Assembly: GCF_029784165.1 (NCBI RefSeq)
Contig: NC_073695.1
Location: forward strand, 215,377,493 to 215,441,492
Source of the DNA: Wyeomyia smithii
Lineage: Eukaryota; Arthropoda; Insecta; Diptera; Culicidae
Direction: 5' to 3'
DNA: 64,000 nucleotides
Shown here: positions 23,075 through 34,624 of the stretch, piece after piece
Layout: the number at the start of each line of letters is the position of its first letter
Position numbering within the stretch: position 1 is the first letter of the stretch
The notes under the pieces: generated by a model
The model's input: only the letters and a program-made list of their open reading frames with translations
The model's database searches: none
Told to the model about the DNA's origin: nothing
Position numbers and translations under genes: made by a program

Positions 23075-23079
23075 GGTGG

Positions 23080-23191
23080 TTTTGTCCATGCTCACAGGAG
23101 GTAAATACTTTGAGGCAAACATGTGTGATTTTACCTTTATATGCTCGAATTCTCTAACTTTTGCTGTATTGATGATTTGTGTACTTAAGTT
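23080..23191. other. Right flank of the Pao insertion
   Basis: Follows the right GGTGG duplication. Before the Pao insertion it should have been continuous with 11726 and may be the upstream part of the L1/Tx1 element or unrelated flank. No coding signal. Confidence 0.3.
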
Positions 23192-23398
23192 AGCAAAGCA
23201 TAGCCTTGGTGATACATTCCGATTTGGAGCTCGATCTTCTGTGTTTTCATAAACAGGTTTCGTAGCTGAGTTCAGTAAACAGGATAATTGTGGGGCTAGT
23301 GCTACGATCCTACTGACACTAACAGTCTCTCCCGAGCCGAAACTCGAACCCACGACGACTGGCTTGTTGAGCTATTTTCGTACCTCGAGACCATCTGA
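23192..23398 (-). mobile_element. tRNA-derived SINE, family A, copy 1 (decayed)
   Basis: Minus-strand head at 23398: a tRNA-like part with box B GGTTCGAGTTTCGGCTCGGG, then GAGACTGTTAGTGTCAGTAGG and a tail region ending near CAAGGCTATGCTTTGCT. The same unit occurs at 33011-33220 and 49589-49797. It is not a functional tRNA gene. Confidence 0.75.
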
Positions 23399-26300
23399 GA
23401 GATTTAGACGAAACAGATATGTGCACTCCGCAGCCTGATTTCTTTTGGGACTCAACACATCTCTATCATCTCTGAATACATCATAGACACTTCCAAAATT
23501 TTTTTCACTTTTTACACTTTAATCTCTGATTGTTTTGAGTTGCTAAAATAATCGGATGCGGATAAAATAAAAAGATGCGCTAAGTCGCGGATGCGCTATT
23601 TTAGCAGGGCTTTTCAGGCGATACAAGTTTTGACAATGCATCAAAATTTCACTTGCATTCTGTTTTAGTGCAGGAATTTCAAAAAGTCGGACACTTGACG
23701 TAATAATAATATTGGAAGCGGTCAATACACATAATCATGTTCAAATAATAAGCATGTTACTTACTTTCAATAGTGTAATCGCTAACAACAGATGTACGGA
23801 AAACAGCAGACACTCTGTTTTTTTTCTTAGTATTTTATGTAGTGAAACGGTATTTTAAGATAAGTTTAGACACAAGGAAGAAATGTGTTGTTATCACCTC
23901 CAACCTAAGAGTGAACTCCTTTAATAGCTTAATTCTTTCCAGCAATTTTTCGATTTTCGATGTCGATGGCTTTCCTAAGGCTTTCCTAAGAGTCCTTTTC
24001 AATAACTTGAACTTTTTATTCTTTCGGATTAGTCTCTGTGAATGTTTTCTCAATCTGATCGATCTTTCTTGCCCCAAAAGAATTTACAACTCAATAGAAA
24101 CATCTGCACGGTTGCCTAACAACTAACTAACAGTAACGAGTAAACTTTTCACTCAACCGCAAATAATTCTAATCATCCGTTCCGAAATCGATTATAAACT
24201 TCCATCGGGTTTCCTCTGATGGTCAAAGTTGTGCTGATGCTGACTACCTGGGCATAAAATCACCAGCAACGATCTGATAAAATATTTATTCAATTAGCTC
24301 TCAAAACAACTATGAAATTCTCCATAAATCATCCGACCGCTCTGGCCCAGTGACCTGCCGGAGCGGGATTTCCCACCGGGAGTATTCCCATCGGGTTGGG
24401 TTGCCCCTTTGTTGGGCCCCCAGAACTAAGCATCGTGTTTCCTTTTAATTATTCAGATTTAATATGCTTATTTTCGAGCAACGATGACGACGACCGGGCG
24501 ATGACTGACGAGTGGCTGCCAGAATGCTTCCTAGAATCCACTGTGGTAGAAGGTACCAATAACCGTGACCATCGAAACTGCCTCTACTGCTGCTGCCGCC
24601 AAAAAAGCCCGTTTCGAGCTAGCGGCTGGCTGTGCGGAATCCAGAATAACAATATAAATTCACATGTTGCGGTCGATTGGTTCCGTGGCTCCGGGGCCCC
24701 GGTTCGGATTGATGGTCGCGCAGAGATGAGAATCAGGCCGTCACGATTTGTCTTGCCGGTCGGTCCCTTCTCGGTGAAGTCGTCTGTCCGGGTCAGGGCA
24801 CTCGAACGAGAAGATCGAAACGCACGAATCGTACACGAAGCGATCGGGGCTGCCTTCGTTAATTAAAACATCAAAAATATCTGATGACCGTTGCTAAGCA
24901 ATTATCGTTGCTCTCGGAATGAGATTAGTTTTGTTTATGAACGGAGAGTGATTATGATGGCGTTTGGGATAGTTTTTGTTACTTCTTCTTTTGTTTCTCC
25001 TGTGTGTGGCAGTCACAAAAATATGCTGGTAAGCGGAAAGATTCGTTCCCAAAGTACTTTGGATTGTTAAATGTTTTGCTATACACACTCGCAATCAATC
25101 TCTACGTTAGCAAACATTATCTCATGATTGCTGTCTTTGAGTTGAAGACAAGTGAAAGCACGCTGGTTAAAATCAAATTTCGATTGCTTTTGGGACCAGA
25201 TGTTTTCTTTTTAATATTATATCTTTGTACGTTTTAGTATATTGCTTTGTACGATGAAAGATAATGAAGCTGCTGTCGGCCTGAGGGTAAATTAGATGAA
25301 TTTGGTAGCTATTGAATGATATATTATTATGTTATTATATAAATAATACAGGTTTACTTGAACGGTGATTAATACTGCTGTCAAAACTCAAACAAAACAT
25401 CAGCTTATTACCTTGTTAAATTTGGGAAAAGTAAATATACAATTTAAACATCGTATCGCTTCAAATTTTATTGATGAAAGTGAACTAATTTTTTTACAAT
25501 ATCATAATTATAGAGCAACAATTCGAAAGGCATTTTATTGATGCAATTTTGGAACGTTGTGTTTAATAAAATCTATTGATTGCTTTTTGCAGCTTTCGTA
25601 TTGTAAAAGAAATTGCCGTAAAGGGTCGATATCGAGTTTTGCCCGTTGTGATAGTTATTTTGTTGTTGTCTGAGAATTACAGGTGAAAATATTGTGAGAA
25701 CATTGACAATCATCTCAATTTATATGTTTCAATGTTAACCGTTACTACAATAAACATTTTCGAGCACACGGTTAACCTGTAATTGAAGTTACTGAACTAA
25801 CTACAACTTATATATAGCAAAATTACAACGAATCCATTCTAAAGATAAATCATATTCTAGTCCACTATCAGCGCAAAGTTATGACTCGCCGATGTTGATT
25901 AACAACAGCATGTTGAAAACGAAAAGTAATACTTCAGTGCGTCAATGCCCTATCGCTAATTGTGCATCATTATCGTGTAAATTTTTCCAGAAATGCCCAG
26001 GCTTCTCCGAGACAACTTCTTCATTAAACCGGTAAAACATGAACTGCCATCATTTCTGCTGATTGCATACTGCAACGATTTGCGAAACTTTATTTAAACA
26101 GAAATTAAGAGAAAATGCTACCCTCTTCCCTGCCTGGTTGAAATGAAACATTGCAAGTCGTCCGTACGCCTGAAATAAACGCTTCGAACAGTTCTGCAGT
26201 ACGAAATTCGAACTACAAAACTTCCTTTGCTGTGGATCTACCGATACCTCCGCTTACCACCTACCGCTGGCCCCACCACCAGAGTATCGAAAAACTGCAC

Positions 26301-26999
26301 AGAATACACACAATTGCTCCGAGACAGAGAACATCATTCTTCTCTTATCGTTTTAATATCTTCATAAAAACGAAATTATAAACAATTTAATCAATAAATT
26401 ATTATACTCTATATAACTTCGTACATACGTTAACTTGACTACGAGCCAACTTTAGCACTACAAAAGTATTCATTCTACGGTTTATCCCCTGTGCGGCTGC
26501 TTTTGTACATTGCGTCCTAACGGCTCTGTTTTGAGTGTACAACTTTTTCCATGTGCACTGAATTTCACATTCCATTGTGGAATGCTTTTCGCGCCGCATC
26601 GGTAGATACCTACCTACCTTCGTTTTACAAGGAGCAACCGACTTCGAACCGCTTGGAGCCAGGTGGAGTGGTGGGTGGTACCGGGCGGCACTAACAAAAC
26701 CGACCGGGAAGAAAATATGATTGCGATAAGGGCCCGTAAACTGCTACGCCCGTGTTTGATTTTCAACTTTTTTCGTAAGCATCATGTTGGGCTTGGGTTA
26801 TTCCTACAATCGTTCGACCAACAGTGTTGTGTCAGCATTCTTTTGACAATCCTGCGGCAAGTGCAGAGCTATTTGTTTGAATGCTATCCGTTGTCCTGCT
26901 GTGTGCTCGGGAGGATTTTTAAAACGGTTGATAACTCCACCGTAAGCGCTATTATTTATTCATTACTTCGCTTTTTGAACGTTTTGAAGTAGAATACTT
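23399..26999. other. Unassigned sequence, no supported gene
   Basis: AT-rich DNA with two GC-richer islands (24300-24870 and 26140-26900). The longest frame is 156 codons at 24396-24866 on the plus strand (contains CLYCCCRQKSPFRASGW); it has no domain or repeat I recognise and no splice context I would defend. A 109-codon frame at 26663-26992 is equally featureless. These islands could be host intron or regulatory DNA. Confidence 0.35.
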
Positions 27000-27004
27000 C
27001 TCTC

Positions 27005-27560
27005 AGGAAGTTCGGCTACATAGGGTTGTGAAATGAAAATCTAAAACCGAAAAAGGTGAAAAATATGTCCAATTTCAAATGCTAATAAATCGGTTAGTAT
27101 TCGATGGATTTCCTTCGTTCCTGCAGCAATAGATTGGAAAATCTCCTAAGATTCTTCCCAAGTGAAGATAATTATAATTTTATTATTCAAACTATTGTAC
27201 TCTTGAAAATTGTCAAGCCTTGTCAAAACAAAAAATTCGATCTCTTATTGGTCGTTATATGATTGTTTCTCAGTCGGCAGCGAGGACAAAAAATTTGCTT
27301 ATAGATTTTAGGTCATCCGATATAATTGGCGCCGTTAAACATTGAATTGTATTTGTGAAGAAAAAAAAAAAAGATTGTTTCTCAAGCACGGTCGACAGAA
27401 TCACATTCCTTGCAATTTAAAATATGCTATTTGGCCTATATAAGAGCCTGTATCAGCCGAAGCCGCTCTTGATAGTTCTAAACAGCGACAACAGCAGTCA
27501 TCGCTTAGCAGCAGCAGTAGCAGTGCAGTGGATACCAGCGATAGCGGATAACGGCCACAG
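27005..27560 (+). promoter_or_regulatory. Promoter-like repeated module, copy 1
   Basis: It starts near CTCAGGAAGTTCGGCT and contains TTGAAAATTGTCAAGCCTTG, a CCAAT-type ATTGG, a TCAAGCACGGTCGACAG stretch and then GGCCTATATAAGAGCCTGT near 27434-27452, a strong TATA box. About 45-70 bp downstream comes CAGCAGTCATCGCTTAGCAG, then AGC-rich sequence. The same blocks in the same order occur near 39.15-39.42 kb and 39.54-39.78 kb. It could be a core promoter of a repetitive element (for example an LTR) or of a vanished gene family. No ORF follows. Confidence 0.45.
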
Positions 27561-28244
27561 TTGTGGCATAGCAATGGATGCAGCGGATCTCAGCATCGAT
27601 AGCAGCTAGGCCAGCTGATGCAGGGGCAGCGTTACCAATGGCAGCGTATAGCGGCCACAACTGTGGCATGGCTACAGATAGCGTAGCAGTGGCAGCGGGT
27701 ATATCTGACCATGAAGCATTTATGCAATAATTGAATGAAAACTTCAATTGCAGCAATCGGCCTTTTTTCAAGGCTACTGAATGTATTTGGAAGAACATAA
27801 TGAATGGTTATTAATAAACTGCAACTGAGGTTTGATGCTGCTGCAAATGCACAGCAGTGTGATTTTTTTTACGATTTGTTGATACTGTGCTTAACAAGCG
27901 GTATGTACGAAACAAATCCGATTTCAAAATGATCGACACGCAAGCAGCTGAGCTATCTTTCTTATAAAAGTATACTACTTCAACCTTGCGGTCGTGGCTT
28001 TGCACACAACCCTCCTGTGATTTTTAACATGTTTGATGTTTTCGCCAACAAGCTTGCAGATTTCGTTATACATTCGAGTAATAATACAAGTAAAATATAG
28101 CATAGCGCATATTTGAACGGCCGTGTGTTGCCCGAGATTGATCATAATCAGCTGAAAGTGCACGAAAAACCGTCATCTTCGTGATCTCTAAACTGCCATT
28201 AAGTTGGGTACGTTGAAATCTCACTGGTTCCCACTGGCTCACTG
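27561..28244. other. AGC-rich low-complexity DNA and unassigned sequence
   Basis: 27560-27710 is rich in GCAG/TAGC motifs and contains an inverted pair (GGCCACAGTTGTGGCATAG near 27552 and GGCCACAACTGTGGCATGG near 27652, each itself palindromic around CCACA..TGTGG). The rest shows no coding signal. Confidence 0.4.
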
Positions 28245-28545
28245 GCACCACTGGCACTCCGAAGTACCACAAGGCAGCTTTGTAGGACCTTTACTATCTT
28301 CTTCCTTCATCAACGTTATTAGTAGTCTGTTGTCTTCTAGAACAAAACTATTGTAGGCAGACGATACTAAAACCTATAAGCTCATTCAAACTCATGACGA
28401 CTGCACCAGGCTAAAAAAAACGGATTGACCTTATCGTTGATTGGTGCCGCCTTGATCACATGTCGATTAGTATCCCTAAGTGTTCCTTAATTAGCTCAAA
28501 CCGAAAAGAAACTTCTACGCGCTCTTTCTAGGCCACCAACTCATT
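28245..28545 (+). pseudogene. Jockey-type RT fragment (catalytic region)
   Basis: Plus-strand reading gives SEVPQGSFVGPLL near 28257-28295, an in-frame stop just before ADDTKTYKLIQTHDDCTRLK (28360-28415), then DWCRLDHMSISIPKCSLISS. These are consecutive RT blocks (the VPQGS box, the Y/F-A-D-D box, the WC...KC region) of Jockey-type elements. The copy is truncated on both sides and joins the tail at 28572-28603 directly. Confidence 0.65.
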
Positions 28546-28571
28546 AGGACCCTGTTTTGGATGATTATTAG

Positions 28572-28603
28572 AAATAAACGAATAAATAAATAAATAAACT
28601 AGA
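28572..28603 (+). repeat. (AATA)n-type tail of a non-LTR relic
   Basis: AATAAACGAATAAATAAATA and more closes the relic at 28245-28545. It resembles the tail at 484-510, so the two relics may share a family. Confidence 0.6.
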
Positions 28604-29758
28604 TAGAGATCATGTATACAAATTCAAATTCTACGACCTTAAATGTCCTGGTAAACTTTTAGTTGCATAGTGTAAGTTCATGATTTCACTCTTGATTTTC
28701 TTCAATGCACGTTATATGAGTATGTTTTCAGTCTGAACCAATTCAATTATTTCCTCGTTTTTAATACTCACGTTTCGTCATAATTTTCAGTAAGCTTTCT
28801 AACTCAGAGTTGGTGCCTGATAGATTTCCGTAATTTGATCCAGGTATTTATATTTATTTTCTAGTATCGTTTCCAACTATAATGATCGACTCACCGTCAT
28901 GAGCTTCGTGTGCTATATTTATAGATGTTCTGTGGATATGCAGTCCTGACAGATATTTTTCAATGTTCTAGCACTCAAACTGCAAGGTTGTAAGGCTAGA
29001 ATGGGATGTGACCAACACTCCTTTTAAAGTACGAAAACTCCAAGCTTAGGAGCTGGACGATTGTAGACTCCCTTGCTATTTCCACGGTTGCGGAGATGCC
29101 CAGGATCTTTGCTGGCCTAGGTGTTGATGATCTTCCCATTCGGCTTAAAGCTACGGAGCATTCCACGATCGGCGTTGATCACTATATAACCAACGATTGA
29201 TTGGTTTAGCGTGATGGAACCATTTGGTGCAGCGGGGAAGTAGTCTGATGACCAGTGTTTTCAGAACTTGCTTGCTAAGATCTGTGATTAGTACCTACCA
29301 TACCAATTCTGGTTCACCAATTTTTGTTTTTTACTTCGGGCAGTAGCTTTCGAAGTACTTCACCTGTCGGCCTTCTCGATGAGCATCAACAGGTTATTGT
29401 TGGATTTTAAAACCATCCACTCGTTATTCAGTCACTATTTATGTTCTGTGAGCTCCAGGAAGTTACGAATTGTCATAACACGTAAGCTAACATTAAATGT
29501 ATTCGGCCAGCATATGGTGATTTCCATTTTACTTTAAAAACTTCATCACAAACCATTTCCCAAATCGCTGAAAGACATGTCGCCACAAATCTGATCTGGG
29601 ATAACTCTATTATATTTTCCACTTCATTTAAACCCGCTTTCCTACAATCTAACTGATGTCTTTTCTCTTATCTGTTCTTTGGGGCACGGTTCGTCCATCC
29701 TAACAACTGCGATTCGCCATTCGTCAATTCCATTACTTGTCGAATGCCAATCCAAGAG
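28604..29758. other. Unassigned sequence with one coding-like stretch
   Basis: Around 29053-29208 a plus-strand frame stays open for about 50 codons (WTIVDSLAISTVAEMPRIF, GVDDLPIRLKATEHSTIGVD). Its composition looks like an old coding relic, perhaps from the protease-RT linker of an LTR element, but I cannot assign it. The rest shows nothing. Confidence 0.3.
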
Positions 29759-30100
29759 CGGGGGTTCAGCGCAGTTGGTAACGTCTCCGCCAATCACGCT
29801 GGTGACCCGGGTTTCGAATCCCACCGCCGACATAGGTTTCGATGGTAGTGGAGTGGCGTGATCCACTCATAACCAACCCAACTGGTTTCGATTCAATTCT
29901 AGCCGACATCGGATGATTTTCTGAGGAGAAAAATCTCTAGGATCACGCCTTCCAACGCATAAGGAAGTAAAGCTGTTGGTGCCTGTCCATTAATCAACGG
30001 GTCGTGAGTTAGGGTACTGGGTGGAGTCGCCTCTCCGTGCGTTGGTGATTGGCAAACCAAACGGTACCGGAACTAGACCGGCGGAAAATAAGCCAACAAA
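29759..30100 (+). mobile_element. Feilai-like tRNA-derived SINE, copy 1
   Basis: The head has a box A-like TCAGCGCAGTTGGTAACG and box B GGGTTTCGAATCCC. The body includes GACATAGGTTTCGATGG, ATCTCTAGGATCACGCCTTCC, AACGGGTCGTGAGTTAGGG and AACTAGACCGGCGGAAAATA. The copy at 56009-56358 carries the same blocks. The resemblance to the mosquito Feilai family is from memory. Confidence 0.8.
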
Positions 30101-30479
30101 AGCTCTGGAATCACGTAATCACGTTCATGAGTGCACGTATCATTCAATCCTTGTCTAATTTAGGTTACCTCTCTGTGGAAAGTCTTCCCCTACTTTGCTC
30201 TCTGCCGTCTTCCGTTTGTTGTACAGCTGTCACTGCAACGAAGACCGTTATTCGAGTATGGCATGAATATACAAATTCGGAGGTTATTTCCTTCAGCAGT
30301 TAGCCTTCGATGCGAGATTGACGTCTTCTTCACATGACAGACACAAAACTTTGGTTTGATTCAGTTACTATACTGTTTGACAGTTGATTACTTTTTCGCA
30401 AACCGTGCTGCCTGTTTTTTGATATTTTCTACTGCGTCATTTCTTTCTTCAGATTGAAGACTGCCGGCGGGTTGCCGTC
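30101..30479. other. Unassigned sequence
   Basis: No coding or structural signal that I would support. Confidence 0.3.
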
Positions 30480-31260
30480 TTTAACGTGGCTTCAAATCTT
30501 TGTGGTATTTGGTTGTACACTGCATGATTTGCTGTAAGTGGCACTTTGTGAATTGGCCTTTTGTTCCTCTTTCGAAGATAGTTATACGCCAAGCGATACA
30601 CGAGCGCAACAATTCTGACCAACTTTTTTCAGCATAAGTAGTCAGTGATTCTGGTAACGGGTTCCGATAGTACATGATGAGCCATTAGGGAAGGACAAAG
30701 TTCGTTTCCTGTCGAACGCCCAAGAGTTAGGGACGGTGACAACTTTCTTTAGTGTACCGGAGAAAGTTTGCTCCTTCAAACTATCTGTGATCAAAGGACA
30801 TGTCCGGCAAGCTGCTCCACTTGGTCGTGTCGTCAGCAAAATTTGGCTTGCGCGAAAACCACTGACATTCATGTGCTTCCACAATCTCCAGAATTTCGCT
30901 GATTCGATGCGGCCATCTACTGGCTGAAGCGATGATGATCCGAGTTGAATCAACATAGAACATATGTAGTGTCTGATCAATACACTTTACTAGCTATACA
31001 GTGAGACAGGGCTTCTTTAACCCTGAAAGTCAAACGAGTATCAAGGATAGCGGCTGCCAATTCCATTTTCGAGATTGGTGTAAGCTTTAGCGGTAGGATT
31101 TTTGTTCTAGGGGTGGGAATGGAACCGCTAATGGAGTCGGACTTGATGAGGCGCAGATAGTAGACGGCTGATTCAGTGGCATCCACCATCGTATGCAAGT
31201 AGATTTCATTGGTCTCCTCCGAAATGTATTTGTAGTTGTAGGCAAGTTTCAGGGCATGTT
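30480..31260 (-). pseudogene. Second BEL/Pao pol relic (RNase H region)
   Basis: Minus strand, several frames. Near 31200-30990: YLHTMVDATESAVYYLRL, then SKMELAAAILDTRL, matching the RNase H blocks IFMDASEQAF and RLELMAAVLGSRL of the Pao pol at 12180-16316. Near 30960-30790: FYVDSTRIIIASAS, RISEILEIVEAHECQW, then FADDTTKWSSLPDMSF, which parallels the stretch leading to NIADVLTKWGPL. The relic continues with decayed frames down to about 30480. It is a different Pao family from the nested element, judging by how far the blocks differ. No LTR is visible nearby. Confidence 0.65.
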
Positions 31261-31771
31261 TCGTGATACGATTTGATCGGTTGATTCCGGAGCTGAGGGT
31301 ATAGTTTCGATCTTTCAGTCATATCCATCGATTGTTACGACAATAACAGCTATTTCGCTCATGAGAAACGTCTTGCTATGGTTCGTAGCACCAGTAATGT
31401 GGAGATTACAGATGTAAAATCTAACTTTCAGCCATTCGGCTAATCCAGTCCAGCATAGACACAAAGGGTTTCTAGCACCGTCAAGCTGCAATTCATTAGA
31501 AAGATCTCAGTGTAAGAATACGTTCATAGAACTTTCTGTTTTATTCCCGTAAAGCGCTACTGGCAGATAACGGACTAGCATTGAATTGACTGTTAGCTGG
31601 TTAGTGTTGCATCCAAACTTGTTGGCTCCGGGTTGCGGGTTGTTTCACTGAGAGCAGTATTTTCGTAAACCTTTTTTGCGCTTCAGCCACCATTTTCTTT
31701 GAATTAAATCAGAAAAGAAACATTTCCTGCAACAGAAAGCACAAAATTAGACATTTTCACACAAATGTAAG
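31261..31771. other. Unassigned sequence upstream of the Pao relic
   Basis: May include further decayed pol sequence; no recognisable block and no structure. Confidence 0.3.
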
Positions 31772-31773
31772 TA

Positions 31774-32013
31774 GGGTAACGACCCCATAATTCGCCCATT
31801 TTATTTGAGTACCCAAAATTCGCCCACCTATTTTTTTTCATTGTTCGCAATATAGTGTCAACTCTTAGAACCGTGTTTAAACATAAAAAAGAAACAGCTG
31901 AGATTGAAAATAAATTATTATTTGGCATAATTCAATTACAAACCCCGTAAACAATTCGTTGATTAGTGGGTGAGCGAATTATGGGGTCAGGGCGAATTAT
32001 GGGTCCCTTACCC
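31774..32013. mobile_element. MITE with imperfect 25-bp TIRs and TA target duplication
   Basis: The left end GGGTAACGACCCCATAATTC and the right end read in reverse (GGGTAAGGGACCCATAATTC) match with few changes. TA dinucleotides flank both ends (31772-31773, 32014-32015). Size is 240 bp, non-coding. The ends resemble those of the MITE at 45082-48508 and the hairpin at 33435-33538. Confidence 0.75.
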
Positions 32014-32015
32014 TA

Positions 32016-33010
32016 TATGACGCCCCAATAAAGTCACTCACGTTTCGAAGCGGTTTGTTTACCACATCTTCGGTTTCGTGCAGCACTGGCACAGCTCAAA
32101 AATTTGAGTTTTTGAGTTTTTTATGGTAAAAGATGCCAAATACTGTTGGGCTTCATCCAACTCCGTTTCAAAATTCACAAAAATTGAGAGCTTTAAGTGG
32201 GGATAGAGCTCCAATCGATTTTTTTAATAAGGGTTAAAAAATAAGGTCTTAACTCATACAACGTGCTCATAATATGTGCAGATTGAACATGTTCAATAGA
32301 AATGGGAAATCCTAAAGTTTGAAGTTTTCATAGGTATTTAAAAAGAAATTTCACCAGCGTTTACTCTTGGCACCACCTCTTGACAAATAGCGACAAATAA
32401 CTTAGTTGCAGTTGAATGAATATGCAAATATTTTCGCACTGAATTATCAGCTTAAGTTTTTTCCAATTTTTGATTAGGTAGTGTAACGACTCGCATATCC
32501 ATCTCAACTTTTTTATTTGTCCAATTTAACGTCAAATTTCACTATTTTTTCCACTTTACTATACCGAAGACATCATACCAGTACAACAAACCATTTTTTG
32601 CTTGAATTTTTTTCTCGTTTCTTCATGATCCGATTATTAACAATGTTTAGCTAATCTTTCGTTCTATGATAAAGAATTAGAAAAAAAAATATTCTTAAAA
32701 AAATTCCCACGTTGTACATTTCTTTGGAAAGACAAAATAATTATCAACAACTTCGCCGAAAACATCATACCGATCACACAAACCGTTCTGGTTCTGAAAA
32801 CATTTGTAATCATCAATGCTATTTTTATATAAACCCTTTTTAAATGTTAGTCGTGATTCAGAAAAAAAACTGATAACTCAAAATAACATCTTCAGCCCAC
32901 AGAAACACCTGTGCGAAGTTTCAACAGAATCAAACAAGAAGATTTGGGACATTTGTTATGTAATTGCTCGCATTCATTCCTGTAATCACTGTCAATCACT
33001 GTCATCAAAG
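32016..33010. repeat. Middle-repetitive, non-coding sequence
   Basis: Blocks recur near the other end of the window: GTGCAGCACTG (near 32077 and 62031), ACATCATACCGATCACACAA (near 32762, compare GTCATACCGATCAAACAGAC near 61870), and a stretch near 32250-32330 that matches 62100-62190 in reverse orientation. This is a decayed interspersed repeat of unknown class. Confidence 0.5.
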
Positions 33011-33220
33011 GAAAGCAAAGCCTTGGTGCTACATTCCGTATCGGAGCTCGACCTTCTGTTTATTATACACAGACTTCGCAGCCAACTGTTGAGTGTACAG
33101 GACAATTGCGGGGCTAGCGCTACGATCCTACTGACACTAACACAGTCTCTCCCGAGCCGAGACTCGAACCTACGACAACTGGCTTGTTAGGCCAGCATCG
33201 TACCTCGAGACCAGCTGGGA
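33011..33220 (-). mobile_element. tRNA-derived SINE, family A, copy 2
   Basis: Minus-strand head at 33220: CCAGCTGGTCTCGAGGTACG (box A region), box B GGTTCGAGTCTCGGCTCGGG, then GAGACTGTGTTAGTGTCAGT, ending at CAAGGCTTTGCTTT. About 85-90 percent alike to 49589-49797 by eye. Confidence 0.82.
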
Positions 33221-33240
33221 AGGATCAATGATATTAATAT

Positions 33241-33296
33241 CATAAATGTCATAAATGTCATAAATGTCATAAATGTCATAAATGTCATAAATGTCA
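33241..33296. repeat. 9-bp tandem repeat (ATAAATGTC)
   Basis: Six consecutive 9-bp units, with degenerate units further on (33300-33345, 33540-33650). The units run on both sides of the hairpin element at 33435-33538, which may have inserted into an older, longer array. Confidence 0.85.
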
Positions 33297-33434
33297 ACAT
33301 GTCATATGTCATGTCTTAAATGTAATAAATGTCAGAAAATGTCATAAATTTAAAAAAATATTTTATGATCCAATGATCTAATGATGTAATGATATTTATG
33401 ACATATTTTTAAAATTTAAAATATCAATTATATA

Positions 33435-33538
33435 GGGTATCGAAGGTCTTCGTCAGTGGTTTTCTTCGGCAGCTTTCCTGCAGCAATCTTATGTAGAAAC
33501 CTACCGAAGAAAACCACTGACGAAGACGTTCGATACCC
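33435..33538. mobile_element. 104-bp hairpin MITE
   Basis: Two arms of about 38 bp (33435 onward; up to 33538), nearly perfect reverse complements with one or two mismatches, around a 28-bp loop. They begin GGGTATCGAA and end TTCGATACCC with TA on each side. Non-coding. Confidence 0.8.
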
Positions 33539-33660
33539 TATTAAATATTAAAAAATGTTATAAATATCAGTATATCATAAATATCCAAAATGTCAAAAAT
33601 GTCATCAATATCAAAAATGTCATCAATATCAAAAATGTCATATATTTAATAGATATTATA

Positions 33661-34624
33661 TACAGGGTGTAAGGTAGACCACTTAAAATCCTTCAAGAGG
33701 TGATAGAGGACCCTATTTGATGAAAAAAATCCTTCTACGCATATGATCAAAAATCAACTATACTGTAGAGTTATTCACTTTTCCAGTTTTCGGTTAGAAT
33801 ATGATATCTAACTGAATTTTGTTGGCTTCTTTGGGATGCTGAGAAAATTTCGTAATCAGTAGTGTCTTAAAAAGTCATATTAGAGAAAAAAAGATGCACT
33901 TCGAAATGATCAAATGTGAAATCGGATGTTTTTCGAGTACTGAAACGCAATTTTCTCCCTAATATGTGTGATAAACATAGGTTTTGTGGTTAATCAAATT
34001 AATCATTGAAGTCTACTTTACATGTTGTTCTTTGACACCAAGCACCTAACTCTTTTAGTTTAGTTGCTATTTCACTTTAAAAGCAATAAGTTGCGCCTTC
34101 ATGCAACGACGCGTCTAAGTAAACACAATAAAGTAGACAGATGTGATCCTTACAACACTGAATGAAGGCGCGACTTATTGCTTTTAAAGTGGACTAGCAG
34201 CTAAAATAATATAGCTAGATGCTTGATATCAAAGAACAGCTTGTAGAGTGGATTTCAATGTTTAATTTAGTTAACAACAAAATCCATGTTTATCACACAT
34301 TTCAGAGAGAAAATTGCAGTTTAGTTCTCAAAAAAACATTTGATTTCACGTTTGTTCCTTTCTAAGTGCTTCTTTTTTTCTCTAGTTAAACGTTTTTAAG
34401 ACACTATTAATTACGAAATTTTCTCAGCTTTCCAACGAAATCAACAGAAATGAGCTAGCTATCACACTTCTTGTGATAGATCTCTATACCTAAAGACAAA
34501 CGAAATCGAAAACTGAAAAAGCGAAAAACTCTGCAGTAGTTGAATTTTGACCATATGCGTAGAAGGATTTTTTTCATCAAATAGGGTCCTTTAAGGATTT
34601 TAAGTGGGCACCCTAACACCCTAT
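33661..34624. mobile_element. 0.96 kb fold-back element (Tc1/mariner-like termini)
   Basis: The left half (33661-34105) and right half (34160-34624) are reverse complements throughout, including blocks near the centre (TTTAAAAGCAATAAGTTGCG against CGCGACTTATTGCTTTTAAA). Termini are TACAGGGTGT and ACACCCTATA, so TA plus a mariner-like CAGGGTG end. Arms of about 450 bp enclose a loop of roughly 55 bp. There is no coding sequence. Confidence 0.85.

Noticed and set aside
24396..24866. 156-codon plus-strand ORF as a possible host gene
   Set aside because: No domain, no repeat conservation, awkward composition and no splice or promoter context; it could be chance in a GC-richer island.
33241..33300. 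Regular short repeats that might suggest a CRISPR-like array
   Set aside because: The 9-bp units are directly adjacent with no unique spacers; it is a minisatellite in eukaryotic DNA.
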